Below are positions 16,005 through 25,635 of a stretch of DNA of 64,000 nucleotides, one piece after another; position 1 is the stretch's first letter; each line of letters opens with the position of its first letter. The DNA is taken from NCBI RefSeq assembly GCF_052162025.1, contig NZ_CP197401.1, positions 3,596,001-3,660,000 of the forward strand, read 5' to 3'. This stretch comes from Methylobacter sp015476545 (GTDB lineage: Bacteria > Pseudomonadota > Gammaproteobacteria > Methylococcales > Methylomonadaceae). The notes under the pieces were generated by a model. That model ran no database searches. It saw only the letters and a list, made by a program, of their open reading frames with translations, and had not been told where the DNA came from. Made by a program: the position numbers and the translations under genes.

Positions 16005-16556
16005 ATGTACATTTTAACTGCCATTGTAAGTTTGACGACATTAGGGCTAATTTTAGGGTTCCTGCTTGGTATCGCCGCCAGGTATCTGAAAGTTGAAAGC
16101 AACCCGATCGTCGATGAACTGGAAGCATTAATGCCCGGCTCTCAATGCGGCCAATGCGGTTATCCGGGCTGCAGGCCGGCAGCCGAAGCGCTAGCCGCAG
16201 GCGAGGCGCCGCCCACGCTGTGCCCGCCCGGCGGCAGTTCGCTGGCCGAGCAGCTGGCAAAATTGCTGGGCGTGGAAATCGATCTGAACGATGTACAAGA
16301 CCCAGAACAGCTGGTCGCCAGAGTAAGTGAAGATACCTGCATTGGCTGCACGCGCTGCTTCAAGGTCTGCCCCACCGATGCGATCGTCGGCGCGCCCAAG
16401 CAGATTCATGCCGTGATCAGTGACGCCTGCATCGGCTGCAAGAAATGCATAGCCGTCTGCCCGACTGAGTGTCTGCAAATGCATCCGGTTGAGGTCACCT
16501 TGCGGAACTGGCGCTGGCCCAAACCGGCTGTTGCCGAAGGAGTTGCCACATGCTGA
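16005..16556 (+). CDS. rnfB: RnfB, iron-sulfur subunit of the Rnf complex
   Basis: The 183-residue subunit has an N-terminal membrane anchor (MYILTAIVSLTTLGLILGF), a cysteine-rich CGQCGYPGC segment near residue 47 that binds a 4Fe-4S cluster, and two ferredoxin-type motifs, CIGCTRCFKVCP and CIGCKKCIAVCP. It is thought to exchange electrons with soluble ferredoxin on the cytoplasmic side. It overlaps rnfC by seven bases. Confidence 0.96.
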   Translation: MYILTAIVSLTTLGLILGFLLGIAARYLKVESNPIVDELEALMPGSQCGQCGYPGCRPAAEALAAGEAPPTLCPPGGSSLAEQLAKLLGVEIDLNDVQDPEQLVARVSEDTCIGCTRCFKVCPTDAIVGAPKQIHAVISDACIGCKKCIAVCPTECLQMHPVEVTLRNWRWPKPAVAEGVATC

Positions 16557-18046
16557 GCCTGTCCACCCTGTTTAAAGAGCCGCGCATTCGCGGCGGGGTT
16601 CATGCCGAGGCGCATAAGGCCTCGACCTCCAGCCAGCCTATCGTGATTGATTTACCGCTGCCAAAAAAACTCTATATCCCGTTGCAGCAGCATGTCGGCA
16701 AAGCCGCGGAACCGGTAGTCAGGGTCGGCGATCATGTACTGAAAGGGCAATTGCTGGCTCACAGCCAGGGGATGATTTCCGCACCGGTGCATGCATCGAG
16801 TTCGGGAGTGATCATCGATATCGACGATTATCCGGCACCGCACCCCTCGGCGCTGCCGATACGAACGGTCGTGCTGGAAACCGATGGCGAGGACAAGTGG
16901 ATCAGCGCTCCGCCTGTCGATGACCCGTTTCAACTGGCGCCCGAAGAGGTCAGCCTGCGCGTCGGTGCGGCCGGCATCGTAGGTCTTGGCGGAGCCGCCT
17001 TCCCGTCGGCCGTCAAATTGAATCTGGGCCGTGAAAACAGAATTCACACGCTGCTGATCAACGGCGGCGAATGCGAGCCGTATCTGACCTGTGACGACCG
17101 CTTGATGCAGGAGCGGGCCGTAGGCATTATCGACGGCATACGACTGATGCTGCATGGCATGGAAACCGGACAGGCGATTGTCGGCATCGAGGATAACAAG
17201 CCCGAAGCCTATGCAGCCATGCGGAAGGCCGGCCTGCCCTATCCGTTCATCAAGGTTGAACAGGTGCCGACCCGTTATCCGATGGGCTGGGACAGACAGC
17301 TGATCCGCTACCTCATCGGCCGGGAAGTGCCGGCCGGCGGGCGCTCCGCCGACGTGGGCGTGATCATGCATAACGTCGGCACAGCCTATGCGGTGCACCG
17401 GGCCGTCCGCTTCAATCAGCCGCTGGTCAGCCGCATCGTGACAGTCTCGGGCGGTGCCGTAGCCTCGCCGATGAATATCGAAGTGCCCATCGGCACGCTG
17501 ATCAATGAACTGTTCGCCTTCTGCGGCGTTGATCAGACAGCCGCCAAACGCATCATCATGGGCGGGCCGATGATGGGCGATGCGCTGCCGCATAGCCGCC
17601 TGCCTATCGTCAAGGCTTCCAGCGGCATCCTGGCCTTGACTCAGGAGGAGATCCGAAACAAGGCCCAGCAGCCCTGCATCCGTTGCGCGCAGTGCGTCAG
17701 CGCCTGCCCGGCCGGCCTGTTGCCGCTGGAGATGGCTAACCGGATCCGCAACAACCAGCTCGACGCGGCCGTCGATATCGGCCTCAAGGACTGCATCAGT
17801 TGCGGCTCCTGTTCTTATGTCTGCCCTTCCAACATTCCGTTGGTGCAGTATTTCAAATACGCCAGCGGCGAACTCGCAGCCAGGCAGCAGGCACAGCACA
17901 AATCGGAGCACACTAAGCGTCTGATGGACGAACGCAATGCGCGCATGGACCGCATCAAAAAACAGCAGCAAGAAGAAGAACAGGCGCGTTTGGCGGCCAA
18001 AGCCGAAAGAGAACGTTTACAAAACGAACAAGGAACATTGGCATGA
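16550..18046 (+). CDS. rnfC: RnfC, NADH-binding subunit of the Rnf complex
   Basis: The 498-residue peripheral subunit has a Complex-I 51-kDa-like fold with GLGGAAFPSAVKL and INGGECEPYLTCDDR for NADH and flavin binding, and two 4Fe-4S motifs, CIRCAQCVSACP and CISCGSCSYVCP. A charged C-terminal tail rich in Gln, Glu and Lys follows (from about 445) and is shorter than the long alanine-rich tail of Escherichia coli RsxC. It overlaps rnfD by four bases. Confidence 0.96.
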   Translation: MLSLSTLFKEPRIRGGVHAEAHKASTSSQPIVIDLPLPKKLYIPLQQHVGKAAEPVVRVGDHVLKGQLLAHSQGMISAPVHASSSGVIIDIDDYPAPHPSALPIRTVVLETDGEDKWISAPPVDDPFQLAPEEVSLRVGAAGIVGLGGAAFPSAVKLNLGRENRIHTLLINGGECEPYLTCDDRLMQERAVGIIDGIRLMLHGMETGQAIVGIEDNKPEAYAAMRKAGLPYPFIKVEQVPTRYPMGWDRQLIRYLIGREVPAGGRSADVGVIMHNVGTAYAVHRAVRFNQPLVSRIVTVSGGAVASPMNIEVPIGTLINELFAFCGVDQTAAKRIIMGGPMMGDALPHSRLPIVKASSGILALTQEEIRNKAQQPCIRCAQCVSACPAGLLPLEMANRIRNNQLDAAVDIGLKDCISCGSCSYVCPSNIPLVQYFKYASGELAARQQAQHKSEHTKRLMDERNARMDRIKKQQQEEEQARLAAKAERERLQNEQGTLA

Positions 18047-19143
18047 TTGTACACAGCAAGCTCAGCAGCGGCGCTCATATAGGAGCGAACACGACAGTCC
18101 AGCACATTATGCGGCAGGTGATGCTGGCGATATCGCCGGCGACGGCGTTCGGGCTTTTCTGTTTCGGCTGGCCCGCCCTGAATCTGTTCATTATTACCCT
18201 GCTGTCTGCCGTTCTGTTTGAAGCCTTCTGTCTGCGTCTGGCAGGCAGGGTTGCCAGACCGGTGATCATGGATGGCTCGGCGCTCTTGAGCGGCTGGCTG
18301 GTCGCCATGACGCTGCCTCCGTGGGCGCCCTGGTGGATAGGCGTTGCCGGTGCCGGAATTGCAATTATACTGGGCAAGCAGGTTTACGGCGGTCTGGGGC
18401 AGAATCTGTTCAATCCGGCCATGCTGGCCCGGATCGCCCTGCTGATCTCTTTTCCTATCGAAATGACGACGTGGCCCAATGTCGCGCCTGTTTTCTCAGC
18501 ACAGGCGCCCGGCCTTATCGAGAGCTGGTCAATCACCTTCTACGGCCTGGGTGGCATGGCCTCTGCCGATGCAATGACCGGCGCGACAACGCTGGGCTAT
18601 ATCAAGACCGAATTTTCGCAAAAACACTGGCTGCCTGACATCCTGGCGGATCATTCCATTTTCCTGGATTTTCTGGGCTGGACGCGCGGCAGTCTGGGCG
18701 AGACCTCCTCGCTGCTGCTGGCTGCAGGCGGGGTCTGGCTGATCCGTCAGGGCGTGATCAAATGGCATATCCCGATTTCTCTGTTACTGACTGTCACGGT
18801 GCTGTCAGGCATTTTTCATCTGATGGATGGACAACATTATCTTTCCCCGTTGGTGCACTTGAGTTCGGGCGCTTTGATGTGCGCCGCGTTTTTTATTGCC
18901 ACGGATTATGTCACATCGCCGAATACACCGGCAGGACAGCTCGTTTTCGGCGCAGGCTGCGGGCTGTTGATCTTTGTTATCCGCACTTGGGGGAATTATC
19001 CCGAAGGCGCCGGTTTTGCCGTGCTGCTCATGAATGCGGCGACACCGCTGATAGACCATTACATGCGGCCCAGGATATACGGCCGCTATCGCAACGGAAA
19101 GCCTTTGGCGCAAAAAGTCGCTGTACAGGAGCATAAGCAATGA
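18043..19143 (+). CDS. rnfD: RnfD, flavinylated membrane subunit of the Rnf complex
   Basis: The 366-residue polytopic protein carries the FMN attachment motif in DAMTGATTLG, where the final threonine of TGAT is the expected covalent site. Membrane helices run through the N-terminal half (AFGLFCFGWPALNLFII and onward) and again after residue 230. It passes electrons through the membrane together with RnfG and RnfE. Four-base overlaps join it to rnfC and rnfG. Confidence 0.95.
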   Translation: MIVHSKLSSGAHIGANTTVQHIMRQVMLAISPATAFGLFCFGWPALNLFIITLLSAVLFEAFCLRLAGRVARPVIMDGSALLSGWLVAMTLPPWAPWWIGVAGAGIAIILGKQVYGGLGQNLFNPAMLARIALLISFPIEMTTWPNVAPVFSAQAPGLIESWSITFYGLGGMASADAMTGATTLGYIKTEFSQKHWLPDILADHSIFLDFLGWTRGSLGETSSLLLAAGGVWLIRQGVIKWHIPISLLLTVTVLSGIFHLMDGQHYLSPLVHLSSGALMCAAFFIATDYVTSPNTPAGQLVFGAGCGLLIFVIRTWGNYPEGAGFAVLLMNAATPLIDHYMRPRIYGRYRNGKPLAQKVAVQEHKQ

Positions 19144-19850
19144 AATCTGATTCGGACCACATCAAGTGGCTGATCGAAGAAACGGTCGCCTATAAGGAAT
19201 TCCTGAAACGCTGGCTGGAGCCGTCGAACCTTGAACGGCTGAGGCCCAGATTGGCATTTCAGACCGGTGTTCTGGCCGGATTCGCCCTGATCGCCAGCTT
19301 TCTGCTCGGCGTCACCCACTGCAGTACACACGATGCCATCCAGCAGCGGCTGAATGAAGATCTACAGAAATCACTGGCAGAAGTTGTACCGTCGACATTG
19401 CATGACAATGATTTGCTGCAGGATACGGTAACTGTCCCGTCCGGTGAGGATAACCTGGGCGCCAATGAAACGACCGTTTATATCGCCAGAAAAGCCGGAC
19501 AAGTCAGCGCGGTTTGTTTCAAACTTGCTGCGCCTGACGGTTATTCGGGAATAATCAACATGGTCATAGGCATAAACCGCGATGGTGAAATTCTAGGCGT
19601 ACGCGTCGTCAATCATGCCGAAACACCTGGCTTGGGCGATAAAATCGAGATCGCGAAATCAAACTGGATACTGGATTTCAATGGCCAATCCCTGCTTGGC
19701 CTCGCCGATGCACAATGGGCGGTCAAAAAAGACGGAGGCGTTTTTGACCAGTTTGCCGGCGCAACTATTACGCCCCGCGCGGTTGTAAAAACCGCTCATC
19801 GAGGCTTGCAGTTTTTTAACCGGCACCGTAACGAATTAATCGGCTCTTAA
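19140..19850 (+). CDS. rnfG: RnfG, periplasmic flavoprotein subunit of the Rnf complex
   Basis: The 236-residue protein has one N-terminal membrane anchor (LAFQTGVLAGFALIASFLLG) and a periplasmic FMN-binding domain. The covalent flavin motif is visible as FAGATITPRAVVK, with the threonine of GAT as the attachment residue, and VVNHAETPGLGDKIE is the usual preceding motif. The gene overlaps rnfD by four bases and is followed 15 bases later by rnfE. Confidence 0.95.
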   Translation: MKSDSDHIKWLIEETVAYKEFLKRWLEPSNLERLRPRLAFQTGVLAGFALIASFLLGVTHCSTHDAIQQRLNEDLQKSLAEVVPSTLHDNDLLQDTVTVPSGEDNLGANETTVYIARKAGQVSAVCFKLAAPDGYSGIINMVIGINRDGEILGVRVVNHAETPGLGDKIEIAKSNWILDFNGQSLLGLADAQWAVKKDGGVFDQFAGATITPRAVVKTAHRGLQFFNRHRNELIGS

Positions 19851-19865
19851 ACAGAAGGTGGTTAT

Positions 19866-20564
19866 ATGTTCATTTCCGAAAGCTATCGAAAAATAATGCG
19901 GGACGGTATCTGGGACAATAATATTGTATTTAGCCAGTACCTGGCATTGTGCCCTTTACTGGCTGTTACGGTTACAGCCACTAATGGATTAGGCATGGGA
20001 CTGGCAACCCTGGCGGTGCTCATCAGCACTAACGCCATCGTTTCGGTTACGCGTTATCTTATTCCTTCGGAAGTCCGCATTCCCATTTTCGTACTGTTGA
20101 TTGCTGCAGTGGTTACCGTCGTGGATATGCTCATGGATGCCTGGCTGCATGAGCTGCATAAAGTACTGGGCCTTTTCATTCCGCTTATCGTAACCAATTG
20201 TGCGATATTGGGGCGCGCCGAATCGTTCGCTTCCAGGCAGCCTGTTGCGCTCTCCTTATGGGACGGCCTCATGATGGGATTAGGTTTCACCATGGCCCTG
20301 GTCGCCTTGGGCGCAGCCAGGGAAATCGCCTCGGCCGGAACATTATTCGCCAATGCATCGTTGCTGCTCGGTGATGGGGTTAAGTTTATAGAATTAACTT
20401 TAATTCCTGATTACAAAGGTTTTTTGTTGATGGCGCTGCCTCCGGGCGGTTTCATTATGCTGGCGTTTATCATTGCCGGCAAACGGTTACTGGACCGGAA
20501 ACGAGTCGCGAACAAGGCGCAGGCGACATTATTATCCGAAGCGATACCGGAGGAAATACGATGA
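19866..20564 (+). CDS. rnfE: RnfE, membrane subunit of the Rnf complex
   Basis: The 232-residue polytopic protein is related to RnfA and forms with it the membrane core that binds an iron-sulfur cluster. Matching motifs include QYLALCPLLAVT, TNGLGMGLATLAV and VTNCAILGRAE. A short ribosome-binding site (AGAAGGTGG) precedes its ATG. It overlaps rnfH by four bases. Confidence 0.95.
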   Translation: MFISESYRKIMRDGIWDNNIVFSQYLALCPLLAVTVTATNGLGMGLATLAVLISTNAIVSVTRYLIPSEVRIPIFVLLIAAVVTVVDMLMDAWLHELHKVLGLFIPLIVTNCAILGRAESFASRQPVALSLWDGLMMGLGFTMALVALGAAREIASAGTLFANASLLLGDGVKFIELTLIPDYKGFLLMALPPGGFIMLAFIIAGKRLLDRKRVANKAQATLLSEAIPEEIR

Positions 20565-20839
20565 ATGTGGGTGTATGTTACGCACAGGCTGATAGGCAAT
20601 TATGGCTGCGACTGGAAGTGCCCGATAACTGTACTGTGGAAAAGACCATCCATCTGTCCGGGCTATTAGTCCATTGCCCTGAGATCGATTTGAGCAAGCA
20701 GAAAGTTGGCATTTTCGGCAAAATCGCCAAATTGGACGCCACTGTTCAGGATGGCGATCGCGTGGAAATCTATCGTCAGATCACCGCAGATCCTGCGCAG
20801 GTTAAACGGCGTAGAATCAATGAATCCGCTCAACCTTAG
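20561..20839 (+). CDS. rnfH: RnfH family protein
   Basis: This 92-residue RnfH/UPF0125 protein has a ubiquitin-like beta-grasp fold. The segment KQKVGIFGKIAKLDATVQDG then DRVEIYRQITADP is the family signature. Its role in the Rnf complex is not defined, but in Azotobacter it closes the nif-linked rnf1 operon, as here. No further gene follows for about 290 bases. Confidence 0.9.
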   Translation: MNVGVCYAQADRQLWLRLEVPDNCTVEKTIHLSGLLVHCPEIDLSKQKVGIFGKIAKLDATVQDGDRVEIYRQITADPAQVKRRRINESAQP

Positions 20840-21038
20840 AAGCACGAATCAACAAAGCATATTGGCATTTGCCAAGCCGCAACCGGCTCATATATTCAGG
20901 TTACTATGAGAATAAGTATTTGCAGTCACATGCGGCCTAACCGGTGTTTCGGTGCAGGTGGAGATTGCGGGAAATGCAATAAAGAAGTTAATGCTATGCT
21001 TAGAGCTAGCCAACGGTGAGAATGCAGATTTAGTATGG

Positions 21039-21073
21039 TTCATCACTCCCATGCTTAGCACGGGAGTGATGAA
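21039..21073. terminator. hairpin between rnfH and tal
   Basis: TTCATCACTCCC at 21039-21050 pairs exactly with GGGAGTGATGAA at 21062-21073 around an 11-base loop. It lies in the 291-base gap between rnfH (plus) and tal (minus), which converge. The following bases on the plus strand are only moderately T-rich (CAAATTTTATT), so it may serve as a terminator for either operon. Confidence 0.55.
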
Positions 21074-21130
21074 CAAATTTTATTCGACTGTTAGTGCGAT
21101 AAGTTGCTTACAGTCGGATAAACTCAAGGA

Positions 21131-22117
21131 TCAGCCTTCAAGTACAGCCAATCTGTCCGCAAGCAGTTTCTCAAGCGTTTCCAAGGCTTTTTTGAAGCCG
21201 TCGATGCCTTCTGCCAGTTTTTCGTTAGCCATACGGTTTTCGGCATGCATGCGATCGAAAGTGGCTTTATCCATAGTGATTTTTTCAATTGATGCAGCGG
21301 CCGCCTTTTGCGGATCCAGTTTGCGTACCAATTCGCCTTCGGTAGCTTGCAATTCACCCAATAAAGATGGAGCAATAGTCAACAGGTCGCAACCGGCCAA
21401 TTCTGTAATTTCGCCGATGTTACGGAAGCTGGCGCCCATGACTTCAGTTTTATAACCAAATTTTTTGTAATAGTTATATACATCAGTAACTGAAATTACG
21501 CCTGGATCTTCGGCAGGTGCATAAGAATCACGGCCGGTATCTTTTTTGTACCAGTCGAGGATACGTCCGACAAACGGAGAAATCAGGGTAATGCCATTCT
21601 CGGCGCAAGCAATCGCTTGGTGCAAGCCGAACAACAGCGTCAGGTTACAATGAATGCCTTCTTTTTCCAGTACCGCCGCAGCCTGAATACCTTCCCAAGT
21701 TGCTGCAACTTTGATAAGTACTCGCTCGCGTGAGATACCTTGTTCTTCGTACATCTTAATTAACTGACGGCCAACAGCGATAGTGGCTTCGATGTCATAA
21801 GACAGACGTGCGTCTACTTCAGTAGAAACGCGGCCTGGAATAACTTCGAGTATCTTAATCCCGAAAGCAACAGCCAGACGTTCGAAAGCAAGATTAGCAA
21901 CCTCTGCTGCCGATGCGCTGCCGCCCAATGTTGCTCTGGCACCTTTCAGTGTATCATCAACGATACTTTGATATTGAGGCATTTGAGCAGCGGCAGTAAT
22001 CAATGAAGGATTGGTTGTAGCATCGCGTGGTTTGAAAGTTTCAATGGCCTGGATATCGCCTGTATCGGCTACAACCACGGTCATTTCCCTCAGTTGTTCA
22101 AGTAAGTTCTTTGCCAT
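21131..22117 (-). CDS. tal: transaldolase
   Basis: The 328-residue protein is a TalB-type transaldolase. It has DATTNPSLI near the N-terminus and the Schiff-base lysine K136 in VLIKVAATWEGIQAA, followed by CNLTLLFGLHQAIACAENG. It moves a dihydroxyacetone unit from fructose 6-phosphate to erythrose 4-phosphate. In a ribulose monophosphate organism it serves to regenerate ribulose 5-phosphate. It is on the same strand as tkt, phi and hps but separated from them by the repeat protein gene and gaps. Confidence 0.96.
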   Translation of the reverse strand: MAKNLLEQLREMTVVVADTGDIQAIETFKPRDATTNPSLITAAAQMPQYQSIVDDTLKGARATLGGSASAAEVANLAFERLAVAFGIKILEVIPGRVSTEVDARLSYDIEATIAVGRQLIKMYEEQGISRERVLIKVAATWEGIQAAAVLEKEGIHCNLTLLFGLHQAIACAENGITLISPFVGRILDWYKKDTGRDSYAPAEDPGVISVTDVYNYYKKFGYKTEVMGASFRNIGEITELAGCDLLTIAPSLLGELQATEGELVRKLDPQKAAAASIEKITMDKATFDRMHAENRMANEKLAEGIDGFKKALETLEKLLADRLAVLEG

Positions 22118-22575
22118 AAATGGTACCTTTCGTTTTCAAATTAAAAAAATCCGCAGAGCCGCTCATTATAATCAAAATATAATAAAGAATGCACTAGTTA
22201 GACTGTGAGCGGACAACTCACCATTGAAGTAAATCCGTGAGCATATCTTACCTCAATCCTAAGTTAAGAAATATGGGGATTGTAATTTCTTTGTGACGTT
22301 TTGCTCCGGAATGGAATCATTCCGGCTTCAAGCGATCCAGCAACGATTTTTTCATCCGTGATCAGGATGCTGGCGTGAATCAGTTATTTGGTCAATGATA
22401 ACTAAATGCCATTTAAGCGCGGATTTTCCGCTTCTCGTCAAGAAAAGGCCACTGCCCTCGAATAGTCGGGGGCAGTCACACACCAATCGAGCCCACTTAA
22501 GCACTCTTGCTTTGAGTAGGAACCTAGTTCTCTTGGATTCGGGGCAGCGGATATGCCCCGGATTTCAGGTATGTA
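22118..22575. other. non-coding gap with two hairpins
   Basis: This 458-base stretch upstream of tal contains no convincing gene. Two hairpins are visible: 22451-22476 (ACTGCCCTCGA pairing with TCGGGGGCAGT) and 22540-22560 (CGGGGCA pairing with TGCCCCG). The second begins just past the stop codon of the repeat protein gene on the minus strand and may end its transcript. The tal promoter should lie here but was not pinned down. Confidence 0.55.
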
Positions 22576-23289
22576 TTAACCCTGTTTGCGCAGATATTTT
22601 TCTACGCCCGTTGCATCTGCTTCTGCTTTTTTATCCAGATACTTGGCAACACCAGTCACTGGAGCCGCAGCAGTTGCCACTTCTTCAGACGCAACCTGTC
22701 TATTCAGGTATTTGGTAACTCCAGTTGCTGAAGCGGCTTCCTGTTCTTTCAGGTATTTGGCAACACCGGTAAGTCCGCCAGTAGTGTCTCTGGTATATAC
22801 AGGAGCAGGTCTTTCAGCTTGAGCTTTAGGTTTTCTGCCAAAGAAAAACAGCCCAGCCAGTGCAAATGCGCCTAAACCGACTAAATAGTTAGTCATTGAC
22901 TGTTCTTCTTTCTTTTCTGTAGTAGCTACCGCGCCAGTAGATTCTGACTCGCCACCAGAAACTGATTCAGAAGCAGCTGGTTTTGATGCTGGAGCAGAAG
23001 GAGCCGATGAAGAGTGCTTATACTCGGCATCTTTATAGACAACTTGCGGTTTGAAGGTTGCCGCAGGATAGTTTGGATCTGGTTTAGCAGTTTCTGCAGC
23101 AACTGGTTTAGATTTCGCAGCCGATGCAGATGGAGTAGCGGCCTGATGCTTATATTCAGCGTCCTTGTACAGAACTTTCGGTTTGAAATCGGATGCTGGA
23201 TATTCTGTTTCTGCTCCCGCTATAGGACTTGCCAGCAGCAGCGCTGCAAGCACGCCTGTCGTCAAATTATTCTTTTTCACGTTGTTCAC
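22576..23289 (-). CDS. repeat-bearing membrane protein between tal and tkt
   Basis: The 237-residue protein is unlike standard enzymes. After a signal peptide (cleavage near A26) come two near-identical repeats of 19 residues at 30-48 and 74-92, each of the form YPA-x2-FKP-x-V-x-YKDAEYKH. A Ser/Ala-rich linker leads to a membrane segment at 133-150 (NYLVGLGAFALAGLFFFGRK), and the C-terminal part holds four TGVxKYL motifs at 174, 189, 212 and 227. The topology suggests an outer half bearing the first repeats and a cytoplasmic tail bearing the second. I do not know a function. Its position inside a ribulose monophosphate gene group suggests co-expression with those enzymes. Confidence 0.8.
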   Translation of the reverse strand: MNNVKKNNLTTGVLAALLLASPIAGAETEYPASDFKPKVLYKDAEYKHQAATPSASAAKSKPVAAETAKPDPNYPAATFKPQVVYKDAEYKHSSSAPSAPASKPAASESVSGGESESTGAVATTEKKEEQSMTNYLVGLGAFALAGLFFFGRKPKAQAERPAPVYTRDTTGGLTGVAKYLKEQEAASATGVTKYLNRQVASEEVATAAAPVTGVAKYLDKKAEADATGVEKYLRKQG

Positions 23290-23402
23290 CTATGAGTCAT
23301 AATAAACGGATCGGGCCCCCTTAAGGCTGGACGGGCAATTGGATTCATCCAGATATAAAAGGGGACCCTCGCCAAATTTATAGTGTATATATTACTTTTA
23401 AA

Positions 23403-25397
23403 TTAAAGTACTGCTTCTACGTTTTTGACTACGTTTTCAACGGTGAAGCCGAACTCTTTGAAGAGTACTCCCGCTGGCGCTGACTCACCGAAGCGATCAA
23501 GGCCTACGATCTTGCCGTTGGTGCCCACATATTTCCACCAGCCAATGGTCACACCCGCTTCCACAGCTACACGTTTGGTCACGGCAGATGGCAATACTGA
23601 CTCGCGATAGGCTGCATCTTGAGCGTCGAAAATGTTAGTAGAAGGCATAGAGACCACACGGATTTTCCGCCCTTTAGCTGTCAACTCTTCCGCAGCTTTC
23701 ACTGCCAGCTCAACTTCAGAACCGGTAGCGATGATGATAGCTTCAGGTTGGCCATCGCTGTCTTTCAAAACATAGCCGCCACGGGAAATGGCGCTAATTT
23801 GTTCTTGAGTGCGAGCCATGTGTGGCAGGTTCTGACGTGAAAATACCAGAACTGAAGGGCCATCCTTACGTTCAATGGCAGATCTCCACGATACGGCTGT
23901 TTCTACCGCATCGCATGGACGCCATACGTGCATGTTTGGAATCATACGCAAAGTAGCGGTCTGTTCGATTGGCTGATGTGTCGGACCGTCTTCACCCAGA
24001 CCGATAGAGTCATGAGTATAAACAAAGATCGAACGGATCTTCATTAATGACGCCATACGGATCGCATTACGTGCATATTCTGAGAACATCAGGAAAGTTG
24101 CACCGAATGGGATAACGCCGCCATGCAACGCCAAACCGTTCATGATGGCTGACATACCGAACTCACGTACACCGTAATTGATGTAATTGGCATGCGGTTT
24201 ATCTGCGCGCATTGGTCTGTAACCGGACCATTCAGTCATGTTAGAGCAACCTAAATCAGCTGACCCGCCAAAGATTTCAGGCAATACTTTTGCATAACCT
24301 TCAATTGAAGCCAGTGAAGAAAGACGTGTAGCCGTAGTTTTAGCTTCAGCATTAACGGCGCTGACAAAATTGTCTGCTTCGGCTGTCCAGTTACTTGGCA
24401 GCTCGCCAGACATACGACGCTCATATTCGGCTGCCAATTCAGGATAAGCTGCTTTATAAGCAGCGAATTTTTCATTCCATTCCTGCTCAGCTTTAGCGCC
24501 TTTGGCTTTTGCATCCCAACCGGCGTAGATATTAGCTGGAACTTCAAACGCATCATGGTCCCAACCTAAAGCAGCTTTGGTCAGGTTGATTTCGTCTTGA
24601 CCCAGAGGGGCGCCGTGACAAGCGTGAGAACCTTTTTTGTTAGGAGAGCCAAAGCCGATTGTTGTCTTGCAGCAGATCAATGTTGGCTTGTCGGTCATGG
24701 CTTTAGCCATCTCGATCGCTTTATGAATAGCTTGCGAATCATGGCCGTCAACATCAGGGATTACATGCCAGCCATACGATTCAAAGCGCATTGGCGTGTT
24801 ATCAGTGAACCAGCCTTCAACATGGCCGTCAATGGAAATGCCATTGTCGTCCCAGAACGCAATCAGATTGCCCAATCCCAAGGTGCCCGCCAAAGAACAA
24901 GCTTCATGCGAGATACCTTCCATTAAGCAACCGTCGCCCATGAACACATAGGTGTGGTGGTCAACAATTTTATGGTCGGGTCTGTTAAATTCAGCAGCCA
25001 GTGCTTTTTCAGCGATAGCCATACCGACAGCATTGGTAATACCCTGACCTAATGGACCCGTAGTGGTTTCAACGCCGGGAGCATAGCCATATTCAGGATG
25101 GCCTGCTGTTTTAGAATGCAATTGACGGAAGTTTTTCAGATCTTCGATAGACAGATCATAGCCGGTCAGATGCAGCAGTGAATAAATCAGCATTGAACCA
25201 TGACCGTTGGATAGAACGAAGCGGTCGCGGTTTGACCATTTTGGATTGGTCGGGTTATGGCGCATGAAGTCATTCCACAAAACTTCAGCAATGTCCGCCA
25301 TGCCCATAGGGGCACCTGGGTGACCAGAATTTGCTTTCTGTACGGCATCCATGCTCAAAGCGCGTATGGCGTTCGCTAATTCTCGGCGCGAAGTCAT
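23403..25397 (-). CDS. tkt: transketolase
   Basis: The 664-residue thiamine-diphosphate enzyme transfers two-carbon units between sugar phosphates. Visible motifs are SGHPGAPMGMADIAEVLW, the diphosphate-binding GDGCLMEGISHEA, and the GLGEDGPTHQPIEQ region of the pyrimidine domain. The length is typical. It works with transaldolase and the epimerase and isomerase in the window to regenerate ribulose 5-phosphate for formaldehyde fixation. It lies downstream of phi, separated by a strong terminator-like palindrome, so it has its own promoter or depends on read-through. Confidence 0.97.
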   Translation of the reverse strand: MTSRRELANAIRALSMDAVQKANSGHPGAPMGMADIAEVLWNDFMRHNPTNPKWSNRDRFVLSNGHGSMLIYSLLHLTGYDLSIEDLKNFRQLHSKTAGHPEYGYAPGVETTTGPLGQGITNAVGMAIAEKALAAEFNRPDHKIVDHHTYVFMGDGCLMEGISHEACSLAGTLGLGNLIAFWDDNGISIDGHVEGWFTDNTPMRFESYGWHVIPDVDGHDSQAIHKAIEMAKAMTDKPTLICCKTTIGFGSPNKKGSHACHGAPLGQDEINLTKAALGWDHDAFEVPANIYAGWDAKAKGAKAEQEWNEKFAAYKAAYPELAAEYERRMSGELPSNWTAEADNFVSAVNAEAKTTATRLSSLASIEGYAKVLPEIFGGSADLGCSNMTEWSGYRPMRADKPHANYINYGVREFGMSAIMNGLALHGGVIPFGATFLMFSEYARNAIRMASLMKIRSIFVYTHDSIGLGEDGPTHQPIEQTATLRMIPNMHVWRPCDAVETAVSWRSAIERKDGPSVLVFSRQNLPHMARTQEQISAISRGGYVLKDSDGQPEAIIIATGSEVELAVKAAEELTAKGRKIRVVSMPSTNIFDAQDAAYRESVLPSAVTKRVAVEAGVTIGWWKYVGTNGKIVGLDRFGESAPAGVLFKEFGFTVENVVKNVEAVL

Positions 25398-25600
25398 ATT
25401 CTTCTCCTTAGAGATAAGTTTCTAAAATGTTTACAGACCAAAACCCGGATCATTATATCTCTTCTTACCGTTTATTTTCGGTTATAGAAAAGAGAATAAA
25501 ATTATCCGAATTTTGATCTGCGTTGAGTATAAATGATGAATTAATCAGCCTTATCAACTTTGTCACGACATAATTTCGATATCTGACATCTGATACGGTT

Positions 25601-25630
25601 AAAAGCGAGTGGCGATCGCCACTCGCTTTT
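25601..25630 (-). terminator. perfect 30-base palindrome after phi
   Basis: AAAAGCGAGTGGCGA followed directly by its exact complement TCGCCACTCGCTTTT forms a 15-pair stem that ends in a T run on both strands. It starts six bases past the phi stop codon on the minus strand. It is a good intrinsic terminator or processing site between hps-phi and tkt. Confidence 0.8.
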
Positions 25631-25635
25631 CAACG

